From Hydrogenophaga sp. PAMC20947 (GTDB lineage Bacteria > Pseudomonadota > Gammaproteobacteria > Burkholderiales > Burkholderiaceae_C), in assembly GCF_004795855.1 (NCBI RefSeq), contig NZ_CP039252.1:558001-622000 (forward strand): DNA of 64,000 nt, written 5' to 3'. Positions 16,671-25,005 of the stretch are shown here, piece by piece. Under the pieces are notes generated by a model. It worked only from the letters and a program-made list of their open reading frames with translations, was not told the origin of the DNA and ran no database searches. The translations under genes were made by a program, and so were the position numbers. How positions within the stretch are numbered: the stretch's first letter is position 1; each line of letters opens with the position of its first letter.

Positions 16671-16933
16671 AGGGTGTTCGCGCACCTGACACAACCCGGG
16701 TTCAGCCCCCGGCTTTGGCGTTGTGTCGCGCCTCGCCACGCACGGTCCGGCCCGTGGGTCTGCGAGGTTTGTCAGGGGTCTTCGGGTTGCCGATGAAATT
16801 CCTGGGAATAATCGCGCCCTAAATGGGTCACCGGGGTTGATGCACCCTGCTTCAGGCGACCCGGGCTGCTGCTTTGCCCGGGTATGGGTTGCGGCACCCG
16901 GATGACCCTCCATGGCATTCAGGGAGTCAACAC
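16671..16933 (+). other. Intergenic region with two GC-rich hairpins
   Basis: GACACAAC (16688-16695) pairs with GTTGTGTC (16720-16727), with an inner CCGGG/CCCGG. CCCGGGC (16860-16866) pairs with GCCCGGG (16876-16882). The first lies 17 bp after the kinase stop and may end its transcript, although no T run follows. The second sits about 50 bp before the next start. No small gene is convincing here. Confidence 0.4.
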
Positions 16934-18025
16934 ATGTCCGAAGTTTTGTCCGAGCCTGGGCAGGCGCGCCTGCTGGAGGCGTTTTCTGATGCCCGTCTGG
17001 GCTTTCATCTGGGCCGCCACGCCTTCAAGGTGTTCCGACTGGGGTCCTGGCAGCGCCTGAATTCTGGTGAACCCCTGGCCCAGCGCAGCCCCTGGTCGGT
17101 GCATGTGCTGCTCTCGGGGCGCCTGATGGGGGCCAAGAGCCTTTGGCTCGGGCCAGGCAACCACTTTGCGGCCTCGCGCGAGCCGCTGCTGGCCCTGGAT
17201 CACGACACCTGGGTCTGGACACTCGAGACCAGCCAGGCGGTTTGGCGGGCGCCTGACAACCGTGAGTTGCGGACCATCTGGGCCCGAGCGGTGGCCGCCG
17301 CGCAGACCGATGAGTCGGCGGCAGGCCCGCCGGCCACGCTGCCCGATTCCGCCGCCCTGTGCGATCTGGAGCACCCGGCCATTCAGACCTTGGCGGGTCA
17401 GCTTCGCAAGGACACGCCGGCGGCCACTGCCGAAGCCGTGTTCCACACCATCCAGCGCATGCCCTACCGTTTTGGCTTGTGGCAGGAGACCGCTTCTCGA
17501 ACCTTGGCGCGTGGCAGTGGCATGTGCACCACCAAAGCCAACCTGCAGGTCGCGTTGTTGCGGGCGCTGGGCCTGGAGGCGGGATTCGTCGAAGTGCCGC
17601 TGGAGATCGGGGTGCTGGGGGTGTTGATGCCCGACGCTTGGCGTGGCCTGATGCGCAGCCACGTCAAACACTACTTTGCAGCGGTCAAACTCAATGGCCG
17701 ATGGCATCCCGCCGATGCTTCGTTTTGTGAAACGAGCTGTATGCTGTTCACCGATGCTGTGCCCGATCTCGCAGCCCTGGTGCCGGCGTGGTTCCAGGAA
17801 GGGCGACCCTACCATCCGGTGTCGCGCATCCAGGGCTCGGATCCGTTTGCCATTGAGGTGCTGCCCCACCTGCATGCGGAAATGGGCAAGGCCAGCCGAT
17901 TCCTGCCCAGGCACTTTGAGGCCATGAACACGCAGCTGGATCGGCGCGCTCGGAGCGGGCTTGTGGATGGCCCTGCCCGCACCGAAATACCTGCACCAAT
18001 CAAAGACCAAGGACACCACGCATGA
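16934..18025 (+). CDS. Transglutaminase-like cysteine-protease-fold protein
   Basis: A 363-residue cytosolic protein (no signal peptide). Its centre has the transglutaminase-core Cys motif GSGMCTTKANLQVALLRALG (Cys about residue 198), a His in MRSHVKHYFAAVKLNGRW and Asp in HPADASF, giving a plausible Cys-His-Asp triad. The N-terminal ~120 residues, with LSGRLMGAKSLWLGPGNHF, are not recognised and look like a separate small beta-rich domain. ATG 16934 has an AGGGA ribosome-binding site nine bases upstream. Its stop overlaps the start of a CoaBC-like gene (ATGA, 18022-18025), indicating linked function. Bacterial members include amidases and peptidases; the substrate here is unknown. Confidence 0.8.
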   Translation: MSEVLSEPGQARLLEAFSDARLGFHLGRHAFKVFRLGSWQRLNSGEPLAQRSPWSVHVLLSGRLMGAKSLWLGPGNHFAASREPLLALDHDTWVWTLETSQAVWRAPDNRELRTIWARAVAAAQTDESAAGPPATLPDSAALCDLEHPAIQTLAGQLRKDTPAATAEAVFHTIQRMPYRFGLWQETASRTLARGSGMCTTKANLQVALLRALGLEAGFVEVPLEIGVLGVLMPDAWRGLMRSHVKHYFAAVKLNGRWHPADASFCETSCMLFTDAVPDLAALVPAWFQEGRPYHPVSRIQGSDPFAIEVLPHLHAEMGKASRFLPRHFEAMNTQLDRRARSGLVDGPARTEIPAPIKDQGHHA

Positions 18026-19266
18026 GCCGATACGACTGGGATTTTTCCGCGCCCACGCCCAGCCCCATGGGGGACCACGATGTCCCCATGGTGTCGCAGC
18101 GCCTGGCCGGCCGGCGCATCGCGCTGCTGGTGACGGGTGGCATCGCGGCCATGAAGACGCCGCAGTTGGCGCGAGGCCTGCGCCGCCACGGTGCCGAAGT
18201 TGTGGCGTTTGCTTCGGACGATGCCCTGCGGTATGTGGCCCGAGAAGCGCTGGAGTGGGCCACCTGTGCGCCCGTGGTCACAGGCCTGACCTGGGCCGCC
18301 GAACACCTCTCCGATGGCGCGCCCTTTGATGCCTATCTGGTGGCTCCCGCCACGCACAACACCATCGCCAAGATGGCCTGTGGCATTGCCGACACGGTGG
18401 TCACCTCGGCGCTGGCATCGGCATTGGGTCGCATGGAGCAGGGGCGCACACGCATCGTGGTCGCGCCGACCATGCACGGCACCCTGCACAACAGCGTGCT
18501 GGTCGACAATGCGCGAAAACTGGCTGGCATCGGGGTTCAGTTTGTGGCACCCCACGACGCCTACGGCAAACACAACTTGCCCAGCACCGAAACCCTGTGC
18601 ATTGCCGTTGGTCGGGCGCTCAGCGACTCACCGCTGGCAGGGCGCCACATTCTCGTGACAGCAGGCCCCACCCCGGTGCCCATTGACGGCGTGCGCCGCA
18701 TCGTGAACCGCTTTCGCGGGCGCCTGGGCGCCGATATCGCTGATGAACTGATCTGGCGCGGAGCCGAAGCCGAGTTGCTCCTGGGTGACGGCGCCTGGCG
18801 GCCCTCTGCCCCCTTGCCCCTCACCATCGCCCGTACCTTCGACGAGTACCGGGACACCGTGGTCAAACGTGCGCAAGGCGGGCTCTTTGCCGGGGTGTTT
18901 TCGGCTGGCGTCGCCGACTACCGCCCGCGCCAGGCGGTGCAGGGCAAGATTCCCTCGGGTCAGGCCAGCCTGCAGCTGGATCTCGAACCCACCGAAAAGG
19001 TGATTGATCTGGCGTGTGCAGCCGATCCCGCCATGGCGTGTGTGGCCTTCAAGTACCTGGAAGGCGTGAGCGAAGCCGAGTTGCTGCAAGTGGCCGCTCG
19101 CCGCCTGGGCCGGGCCTCGCTGGTGGTGGCCACCCGCGGCGAAGACACACGCGGGTCGGCACAGCGGGCTTTCATGGTGCAGGCCAGCGGCGTCACACCG
19201 ATGGAGGGCAAGCAGCAAATCGCCGCGTTTGTGGCCGATCACCTGGAAGGCTTGGCCCGCCGCTGA
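18022..19266 (+). CDS. Divergent CoaBC-like flavoprotein (archaeal-type phosphopantothenoylcysteine decarboxylase/synthetase)
   Basis: A 414-residue two-domain protein. The N-terminal HFCD flavoprotein domain has ALLVTGGIAAMKTPQLARGL, a His in AAEHLSDG at the catalytic position, and the FMN-binding APATHNTIAKMACGIAD. Bacterial CoaC's PAMNxxMW is replaced by PTMHGTLH, and the ACG substrate-clamp motif by AYGKHNLPS, both reminiscent of archaeal enzymes. The C-terminal CoaB-like domain has HILVTAGPTPVPIDGVR and SAGVADYRP, but GKIPSG replaces the KxKK motif. An N-terminal extension of ~30 residues precedes the fold. A canonical CoaBC presumably exists elsewhere in the genome. This is probably a paralogue acting with the coupled transglutaminase-like protein. 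Confidence 0.82.
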   Translation: MSRYDWDFSAPTPSPMGDHDVPMVSQRLAGRRIALLVTGGIAAMKTPQLARGLRRHGAEVVAFASDDALRYVAREALEWATCAPVVTGLTWAAEHLSDGAPFDAYLVAPATHNTIAKMACGIADTVVTSALASALGRMEQGRTRIVVAPTMHGTLHNSVLVDNARKLAGIGVQFVAPHDAYGKHNLPSTETLCIAVGRALSDSPLAGRHILVTAGPTPVPIDGVRRIVNRFRGRLGADIADELIWRGAEAELLLGDGAWRPSAPLPLTIARTFDEYRDTVVKRAQGGLFAGVFSAGVADYRPRQAVQGKIPSGQASLQLDLEPTEKVIDLACAADPAMACVAFKYLEGVSEAELLQVAARRLGRASLVVATRGEDTRGSAQRAFMVQASGVTPMEGKQQIAAFVADHLEGLARR

Positions 19267-19612
19267 TCGCCGCGTTGGGCCTCCGAACCTGCCCCATGGG
19301 CGCGGCCTTGCGCCGTGCCAGAGGCGGTGCTGCGGGCGTTTTTGGTGGTTATTGGCTGGATACCGTTAAAATCGAAGGTTGGGTCCGCTGACTTTAAGGC
19401 CCTGTGTTGAACCCAACTCGCGCCTTATCGGCTTGTGGTCAGGGTCACTTCCGGTCTTGCTCAAGGTGGCGCTACTGGTGGTCCGGATGCTTCAGGGCCT
19501 TGTCTCTGAACCCAGGTCCTTTTCCCGGTTGAAGTCGATCGCGGAGATCGGGTCGTCAAGGCGTTTCGCGCCATTCACCGGCATTTTTCTCATCTGTTGA
19601 GCTCCCGGCAAT
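19267..19612 (+). other. Leader/intergenic region upstream of sulP
   Basis: In these 346 bp no gene is supported. GTTGGGT (19378-19384) and ACCCAAC (19411-19417) form a perfect inverted repeat. A weak promoter-like TTGGTG ... TAAAAT pair with a 19-bp spacer lies around 19342-19372. If used it would leave an untranslated leader of more than 200 nt before sulP. I do not recognise a known riboswitch. Confidence 0.35.
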
Positions 19613-21127
19613 GTGTCGCACACGCTGCTGCGGGCTGGAGTACTGGATTTGTTCCAAAATTTTCGCCAAGACTGGCTGTCCAACGTCCGCAACGACGTGC
19701 TCGCAGGCCTTGTGGTCGCGCTGGCGCTGATCCCCGAGGCCATTGCGTTTTCCATCATTGCGGGTGTGGATCCCAAGGTGGGGCTCTATGCCTCGTTTTC
19801 GATCGCGACCATCATTGCCTTCATGGGTGGGCGCCCCGGCATGATCTCGGCGGCCACAGGCGCCATGGCGCTGGTGATGGTTTCTCTGGTCAAAAGCCAC
19901 GGACTGGACTATTTGCTGGCCGCCACCGTGCTCACGGGTGTGTTGCAGGTGATCGCCGGCTGGGTGCGGTTGGGGGTGCTGATGCGCTTTGTTTCGCGCT
20001 CGGTGGTGACGGGCTTTGTCAACGCCCTGGCGATCCTGATTTTCATGGCCCAGTTGCCTGAGCTGACCAACGTGACCTGGCATGTGTATGCGATGACAGC
20101 AGCCGGCCTGGGCATTATTTACGGGCTGCCTTATCTGACCAAGGCCGTGCCCTCCCCGCTGGTGACGATCGTGGTGCTGACGGCGTTCGCCATGCTCATG
20201 GGTCTGGACATTCGCACGGTGGGTGACATGGGCGAATTGCCCGACAGCCTGCCGGCTTTTTTGATTCCTGACGTGCCTTTCACCTGGGAAACGCTGCAGA
20301 TCATCTTCCCGTACTCGCTCACCCTCATGGTGGTGGGCCTGCTGGAGTCCCTGATGACGGCGACCATCGTCGACGACCTCACCGACACCAAGAGCGACAA
20401 GAACCGCGAGTGTGTGGGGCAGGGCGTGGCCAACGTGGCCACCGGCTTCATCGGAGGCATGGCCGGCTGCGCCATGATCGGCCAGAGCGTGATCAATGTG
20501 AAGTCGGGTGGTCGCGGGCGTTTGTCCACGCTGGTCGCCGGTGTGGTGTTGCTGATTCTGGTGGTGTTCCTGGGCGAATGGGTCAAGCAGATTCCCATGG
20601 CTGCTCTGGTGGCCGTGATGATCATGGTGTCCATCGGCACCTTCAACTGGGGTTCGTTCCGCAACCTGGGCGAGCACCCCAAGAGCTCCAGTGCCGTGAT
20701 GATCGCCACCGTGATCGTGACTGTCGCCACGCACGATCTGGCGAAAGGCGTGCTCACGGGTGTGCTGTTGTCGGGCTTTTTCTTTGCCCACAAGGTCGGC
20801 CAGATCCTGCGCGTGAACTCACTCGCGCAAGACGAAGGACGTCAGCGCAACTACCGCATCAGCGGCCAGGTCTTTTTTGCTTCGGCCGAGCGTTTCATCA
20901 ACGCGTTTGATTTCAAGGAAGTGATCGATCGGGTGCAGATCGACGTCAGCCGGGCCCATTTCTGGGACATCACGGCGATCAGTGCGCTCGACAAAGTGGT
21001 GATGAAGTTTCGCCGCGAGGGCACCGAGGTGGAGGTGGTCGGTCTCAACGAAGCCAGCGCCACGCTGGTGGACAAGTTCGCCGTACACGACAAGGACGGC
21101 GCCGCCGACCTGATCACCGACCACTGA
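19613..21127 (+). CDS. SulP family inorganic anion transporter
   Basis: A 504-residue SLC26/SulP carrier with about 12-14 hydrophobic segments and a C-terminal STAS domain (from about residue 400; [19 protein letters not shown] holds the conserved core). The family signature near the N terminus is present ([27 protein letters not shown]), as is [26 protein letters not shown] after mid-protein. Start is GTG at 19613. Members carry sulfate, bicarbonate or other anions; specificity cannot be read from sequence. The stop lies 12 bp before a universal stress protein gene, so the pair is an operon, perhaps coupling anion uptake to stress sensing. Confidence 0.93.
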   Translation: MSHTLLRAGVLDLFQNFRQDWLSNVRNDVLAGLVVALALIPEAIAFSIIAGVDPKVGLYASFSIATIIAFMGGRPGMISAATGAMALVMVSLVKSHGLDYLLAATVLTGVLQVIAGWVRLGVLMRFVSRSVVTGFVNALAILIFMAQLPELTNVTWHVYAMTAAGLGIIYGLPYLTKAVPSPLVTIVVLTAFAMLMGLDIRTVGDMGELPDSLPAFLIPDVPFTWETLQIIFPYSLTLMVVGLLESLMTATIVDDLTDTKSDKNRECVGQGVANVATGFIGGMAGCAMIGQSVINVKSGGRGRLSTLVAGVVLLILVVFLGEWVKQIPMAALVAVMIMVSIGTFNWGSFRNLGEHPKSSSAVMIATVIVTVATHDLAKGVLTGVLLSGFFFAHKVGQILRVNSLAQDEGRQRNYRISGQVFFASAERFINAFDFKEVIDRVQIDVSRAHFWDITAISALDKVVMKFRREGTEVEVVGLNEASATLVDKFAVHDKDGAADLITDH

Positions 21128-21139
21128 CCGGAGCTCCAC

Positions 21140-22006
21140 ATGACACCCGAACAACGCGTTATCGCCTGCGTCGACCAGTCTGCGTATGCGGACACCGTGA
21201 CCGACCACGCCGCCTGGGCCGCCTTGCAGATGGGCGCCCCTCTGGAGCTGCTGCACGTCATTGACCGCCATCCCGAGACAGCGCAAAGCAGCGACCGCAG
21301 CGGGGCCATTGGCCCCGATGCGCAGCAGGCATTGCTGACCCAGCTGAGCCAGGAAGATGAAGCGCGCGTCCGCGCCGCCCGCGAGCAGGGGCGGCTGTTT
21401 CTCAACCGCTTGCGCGAGCGTGCGCTGGCCGCCGGTGTGCCTGTGGTGGATGTCCGCCAACGCCTGGGTCACCTGGATGAAACCTTGCAAGAGGTGCAAA
21501 ACGAGGCCCGCCTCGTGGTCATGGGGCGCCGCGGCGCATCAGCTGCCGAGGGTGAACGCTCGCTGGGCAGCAACGTTGAGAGTGTGGTGCGCGCCTTGGC
21601 TCGCCCCATCCTGACGGTGGGGCAAAAAGCCTTCAAAGCACCCGAGCGTGTCTTGCTGGCTTTTGATGGCAGCGCCATCACCCGCAAAGGTGTCGAGATG
21701 GTCGCTGGCAGCCCGCTGTTTCGCGGCCTGCCGGTCCACCTCGTGATGGCGGGGCTGGATGCTTCAAGCGGTCAAAAGGACATGGACTGGGCCATTGCGC
21801 ATTTGCGAGAAGGCGGCATCGATGCACAAGGCGTCTGTGTGCCCGGGGATCCCCAGGAGGTCATTTTGCGGTCCATGGAAGCGCAGGGCGCCGACTGGCT
21901 GCTGATGGGTGCCTACACCCATTCACCCTGGCGCAAGCTGTTTTCCAAAAGCCGCACCAGTGGCTTGTTGGCATCCGTGGGCAAGCCGACGCTGTTGTTG
22001 CGCTGA
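21140..22006 (+). CDS. Tandem universal stress protein (two UspA domains)
   Basis: 288 residues in two Usp folds. The first (residues 1-~155) starts RVIACVDQSAYAD and ends in VVMGRRGASAAEGERSLGSNVESVVR, the G-x2-G-x9-G(S/T)-type ATP-binding loop. The second (about 165-288) starts RVLLAFDGSAITRKGVEM and ends LMGAYTHSPWRKLFSKSRTSGLL, where the loop is less canonical. The two-domain arrangement is like UspE. It follows sulP by 12 bp in the same operon, with a GGAG ribosome-binding site before its ATG. It probably acts in the cytosol as a nucleotide-binding regulator of the transporter or of stress survival; that is inference. Confidence 0.9.
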   Translation: MTPEQRVIACVDQSAYADTVTDHAAWAALQMGAPLELLHVIDRHPETAQSSDRSGAIGPDAQQALLTQLSQEDEARVRAAREQGRLFLNRLRERALAAGVPVVDVRQRLGHLDETLQEVQNEARLVVMGRRGASAAEGERSLGSNVESVVRALARPILTVGQKAFKAPERVLLAFDGSAITRKGVEMVAGSPLFRGLPVHLVMAGLDASSGQKDMDWAIAHLREGGIDAQGVCVPGDPQEVILRSMEAQGADWLLMGAYTHSPWRKLFSKSRTSGLLASVGKPTLLLR

Positions 22007-22045
22007 GCGGGCCGCGCCGGAACTCGTCCGGGGCTCTGCGTTTCT

Positions 22046-22993
22046 TCAGTCGCGGGGCCGCATCACTATGGTCAGCTGCGAAGGCACCCGGCCGTCCACG
22101 TCGCGTGGCATCTTGCCCGTGCGATCGATCGCCGCCAGCGCGGCTTTGTCCCATGCGGCATTGCCGCTGCTGCGATCCAGGCGCCGCGAGATGATCGTGC
22201 CATCGGGTGCGCTGCGCACCTCAATCTCAGCCTTGGGGTTGCCAGGCGTATCTTCGGTCCACAGCACATTGGGCCGGACTGCGGCGTTGACCCGACCTGC
22301 GTAGCTGCTTGAAGGGCCGCTCGAGCGCTGGGCAGTGCCGGTGGCATTGGCGTCGCCGGTGGCGCCCGCCTGGCCCATCATGCGGCGCATGTTTTCTGCG
22401 CGCAGTTTTTCAGTCGCCGCTGCGGCCTGCTGTTCGCGCTTGGCCTTGTCGTCAGCTTTTCTTTGCTGATCGGCCAGTTTCGTTTCTTTCTCTTTCTCTT
22501 TATCCAGCCGTTCCTGTTTGGCTTTCTCCGCCTTTTCGGCCTTTTCGGCTTTGTCCTTCTCAGCCTTGTCTTTTCGAGCTTTCTCCGCCTTTTCGTCCGC
22601 GGCGCGTTTCTGATCTTCGAGCTTTTTCTTTTTCGCTTGTGCCGTGGCGATATCCGCAGCCCGGGTGTCGGGCTCTGGAGCCTCTACCTTGGGCTCAGGC
22701 TTGGGTTCGGGTTTTGGCTCGGGCTTGGGTTCAGGTTTCGGCTCGGGCTTGATCTTGGGCTCACGAACCGGCGGCGGTGGCGGTGGCTCGACCGCGCGGG
22801 GTGCTGCGCGCTGGGCCACGGCCGACCACAGCTCAACGTCAAAACTCACCGGTTCCGCATCCGTCTTCCAATGCACGCCCCAGGTCAAGGCACCGATCAG
22901 CAAGGCATGGGCGGCGAGCGCCAGCACCAGCGGCATCGACCAGCGCGAGGTACGTGGTGGTTTGAGGTCGAGGGTGTCGGCGGTGATCTGCAT
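22046..22993 (-). CDS. tolA: TolA, inner-membrane linker of the Tol-Pal system
   Basis: 315 residues with the TolA layout. A short cytosolic N terminus and one TM helix (about residues 20-38, SMPLVLALAAHALLIGALTWG) come first. A proline-rich stretch with PEPK repeats (about 80-100) follows, then a long Lys/Glu/Ala helix (KAEKA repeats, about 115-200). The C-terminal TonB/TolA-like domain (about 225-315) has VRPNVLW, AEIEVRSAPDGTI and SSGNAAWDKAALAAI. It spans the periplasm and uses the proton-motive force via TolQR. It is third of tolQ-tolR-tolA and last in the operon: a convergent usp gene follows, so tolB and pal are not here. Confidence 0.93.
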   Translation of the reverse strand: MQITADTLDLKPPRTSRWSMPLVLALAAHALLIGALTWGVHWKTDAEPVSFDVELWSAVAQRAAPRAVEPPPPPPVREPKIKPEPKPEPKPEPKPEPKPEPKVEAPEPDTRAADIATAQAKKKKLEDQKRAADEKAEKARKDKAEKDKAEKAEKAEKAKQERLDKEKEKETKLADQQRKADDKAKREQQAAAATEKLRAENMRRMMGQAGATGDANATGTAQRSSGPSSSYAGRVNAAVRPNVLWTEDTPGNPKAEIEVRSAPDGTIISRRLDRSSGNAAWDKAALAAIDRTGKMPRDVDGRVPSQLTIVMRPRD

Positions 22994-23019
22994 GCAGTGT
23001 GTCGGGGCTGGATCGGGTG

Positions 23020-23469
23020 TCAGCGCGTGGTTTGCACCGACAGGCCAATGCGGCTCATGCCGGCGCGTTGCAGGGTGTCCATGGCTTTCACCACGGTTTC
23101 GTATTTGATGCTCTTGTCGGCGCTGATCACCACGGGCACCTGGCTGGCTTCAACGCCTTCACTGGCGGCCGCTGTCTGCAGAGCCTTCACCTCTTCGGCC
23201 AGCCGATCGATCTTGATTTCGCGGCCGTCGCCTTTGGCATTGCCTTCGCTGATCTCAATGATTTCGTCTTTGTCGATGCTCACGCTGACAAACGTTTTCG
23301 GCGTTTCCTTGCCTTGCCCCACACTGGGAACTTCAATCTGGCTCGGCGAGATCAGGGGGGCTGTGACCATGAAAATGATCAGCAGCACGAGCATGACATC
23401 AATGAACGGGACCATGTTGATCTCGTTCTTGGTGCGGCGCACCCGCCCGCGGGCGTATCCAGAAGCCAT
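23020..23469 (-). CDS. tolR: TolR, ExbD-family biopolymer transport protein
   Basis: 149 residues with one TM helix near the N terminus containing the essential Asp in VPFIDVMLVLLIIFMV (about residue 24). A periplasmic domain ends with the ExbD/TolR fold (VPVVISADKSIKYETVVKAMDTL). It forms the proton channel with TolQ and energises TolA. The gene lies 51 bp after tolQ and 26 bp before tolA. Relative to E. coli TolR (142 residues) the length is normal. Paralogy with ExbD cannot be excluded from sequence alone, but ybgC-tolQ-R-A synteny makes TolR secure. Confidence 0.94.
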   Translation of the reverse strand: MASGYARGRVRRTKNEINMVPFIDVMLVLLIIFMVTAPLISPSQIEVPSVGQGKETPKTFVSVSIDKDEIIEISEGNAKGDGREIKIDRLAEEVKALQTAAASEGVEASQVPVVISADKSIKYETVVKAMDTLQRAGMSRIGLSVQTTR

Positions 23470-23520
23470 ATCAGAAGCTCACAATCCAGAAAAAGGGGCG
23501 TTGGCTTGTCTGCGCCATCC

Positions 23521-24216
23521 TCAATGACCTGACGCCGACTGGTGGTTGCCCAGGTTGCGCTGCAGGATGTTGGAAAACTCTTCCATGAAGGTTTCCATGC
23601 GGTTGGCCACGCGGTCGATATCGGTGGCAAAGCGGTTGTAGGCCACCACGGCCGGGATGGCCGCAAACAAGCCGATGGCGGTGGCCACCAGTGCTTCGGC
23701 GATGCCGGGGGCCACGGTAGCGAGGGTCACTTGGGTCATGGCGGCCAGGCCGGTGAAGGCGTGCATGATGCCCCAGACCGTGCCAAACAGGCCCACGTAA
23801 GGGGCGACCGAGCCCACCGTTCCGAGGAAGGACAGGTTGGTTTCAAGCACGTCGAGCTCGCGCTGGAAGCTGGCGCGCATGGCCCGGCGGGCGCCGTCAA
23901 GCAGTGTGGGGTTGTCGGCGATCTTGCGCTCACGCAGTTTGTGGTACTCACGCATGCCGCTGGCGAAAATACGCTCCATCGGGCCACCGTGGCGGGCGCT
24001 CTGCGCTGCGGCCGCATACAGGTCATTGAGGTTGGCGCCCGACCAGAATTCGCGGTCGAAATCTTCGTTGTGGGCGTTGACGCGCTTGAGCGCGAAAACC
24101 TTGCGGAAGATGGCGGCCCAGCTGACGATGGACACCAGCATCAGAATCGCCACCACGGCTTGAACCACCCAGCTCGCGTTGAGCATCAGCTGGACGATAG
24201 AAAGGTCTTGGTTCAT
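23521..24216 (-). CDS. tolQ: TolQ, MotA/TolQ/ExbB proton channel protein
   Basis: 231 residues with three TM helices: about 15-35, 135-160 and 172-195. The MotA/TolQ/ExbB signature is visible in [20 protein letters not shown]-type sequence (here [16 protein letters not shown]) and in [17 protein letters not shown]. It forms the TolQ5R2-type motor in the inner membrane that drives outer-membrane constriction. It starts 66 bp after the ybgC stop and precedes tolR. Nothing is degenerate. Confidence 0.95.
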   Translation of the reverse strand: [231 protein letters not shown]

Positions 24217-24282
24217 GTGGGATGGGAGCGGTTGAGAAGGAAAAGGTTCAGGATACCAAGTGGCGCCAGTGGCACCAATGGA

Positions 24283-25005
24283 TCAGTCGGCAGAAACGGC
24301 ACCGGGCACGATCTGGCGCAACACCGCTGTCGGAATGCGCCGGGGCCGCATGGCAGCGCCGTCCACCCACCCAATGCGGATGGTGCCTTCGCAGAGCACG
24401 ATGTTAGCGTCTCCAGCGTGCTCGGGTTTCAGGAGCACACGCTGCACCATTGTGAGGGATGCGCGGCCGGCTTCTTGAACGTGCGCCGTAACCAAAAGCA
24501 AATCGTCGAGCCGTGCCGGACGCAAGTAACGCAGGTGTGTGTCGGTGACCACAAACATGCCACCGGTTTCATCTCGCAGGCGCTGCTGCCCTATGCCCAG
24601 GCTGCGCAGCCATTCGGTGCGTGCACGCTCGAAAAACTTGAGGTAGTTGGCGTAAAAGACGATCCCGCCGGCGTCGGTGTCTTCCCAGTAGACCCGTACG
24701 GGCCAGGTGAATGTTGCCCCCACGCTTGCCGCTGCGCGTGGTTCGCTGCCCCCCAAGGGGGCTGAGCTGGCTTGGGGTGGCCCTGCGCTGCGCTCGGTCG
24801 CCCCCACACTTCCCGCTGCGCGTGGTTCGCTGCCCCCCAAGGGGGCTGAGCTGGCTTGGGGCGGCCCTGCGCTGCGCTCGGTCGCCCCCACACTTCCCGC
24901 TGCGCGTGGTTCGCTGCCCCCCAAGGGGGCTGAGCTGGCTTGGGGCGGCCCTGCGCTGCGCTCGGTTGCTCTCTCGCTCTGCGCTGCGATGAGCGGCGTC
25001 TTCAC
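24283..25005 (-). CDS. ybgC: YbgC, Tol-Pal-associated acyl-CoA thioesterase with repeat-encoded N-terminal extension
   Basis: The hot-dog thioesterase core (about 142 residues, from FTWPVRVYWED) has the YbgC catalytic signature EDTDAGGIVFYANYLKFFERAR. GTG 25005 overlaps the upstream stop (GTGA) and gives 240 residues, because three in-frame 84-bp repeats add 28 residues each (ATERSAGPPQASSAPLGGSE...). A second GTG at 24723, just after the repeats, would give a normal 146-residue enzyme, close to the 134 of E. coli. Which start is used cannot be decided here. YbgC hydrolyses short-chain acyl-CoAs and links phospholipid metabolism with the Tol complex. Confidence 0.88.
   Translation of the reverse strand: MKTPLIAAQSERATERSAGPPQASSAPLGGSEPRAAGSVGATERSAGPPQASSAPLGGSEPRAAGSVGATERSAGPPQASSAPLGGSEPRAAASVGATFTWPVRVYWEDTDAGGIVFYANYLKFFERARTEWLRSLGIGQQRLRDETGGMFVVTDTHLRYLRPARLDDLLLVTAHVQEAGRASLTMVQRVLLKPEHAGDANIVLCEGTIRIGWVDGAAMRPRRIPTAVLRQIVPGAVSAD
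24717..24968. repeat. Three tandem copies of an 84-bp repeat
   Basis: Copies lie at 24717-24800, 24801-24884 and 24885-24968, differing at only a few bases. Each has a palindromic core (CCCCCCAAGGGGG) and the stretch CTGCGCTGCGCTCGGTCG. The unit is 28 codons with no stop in the ybgC frame, so the element stays open through the gene. I recall similar dispersed elements in Comamonadaceae intergenic regions; a genome search would test this. Confidence 0.93.

Noticed and set aside
14526..16913. 795-codon minus-strand open frame across the sensor kinase
   Set aside because: Shadow of the kinase; no recognisable motifs, and the plus frame has all kinase boxes.
22017..22031. CCGGA-ACTCG-TCCGG hairpin between the usp and tolA genes as a bidirectional terminator
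   Set aside because: The stem is only 5 bp and no T run follows within the next bases; too weak to call.
22660..22760. Short tandem repeats that could be read as a CRISPR array
   Set aside because: They encode the Pro-Glu-Pro-Lys repeats of TolA, are 6-12 bp long and have no spacers.
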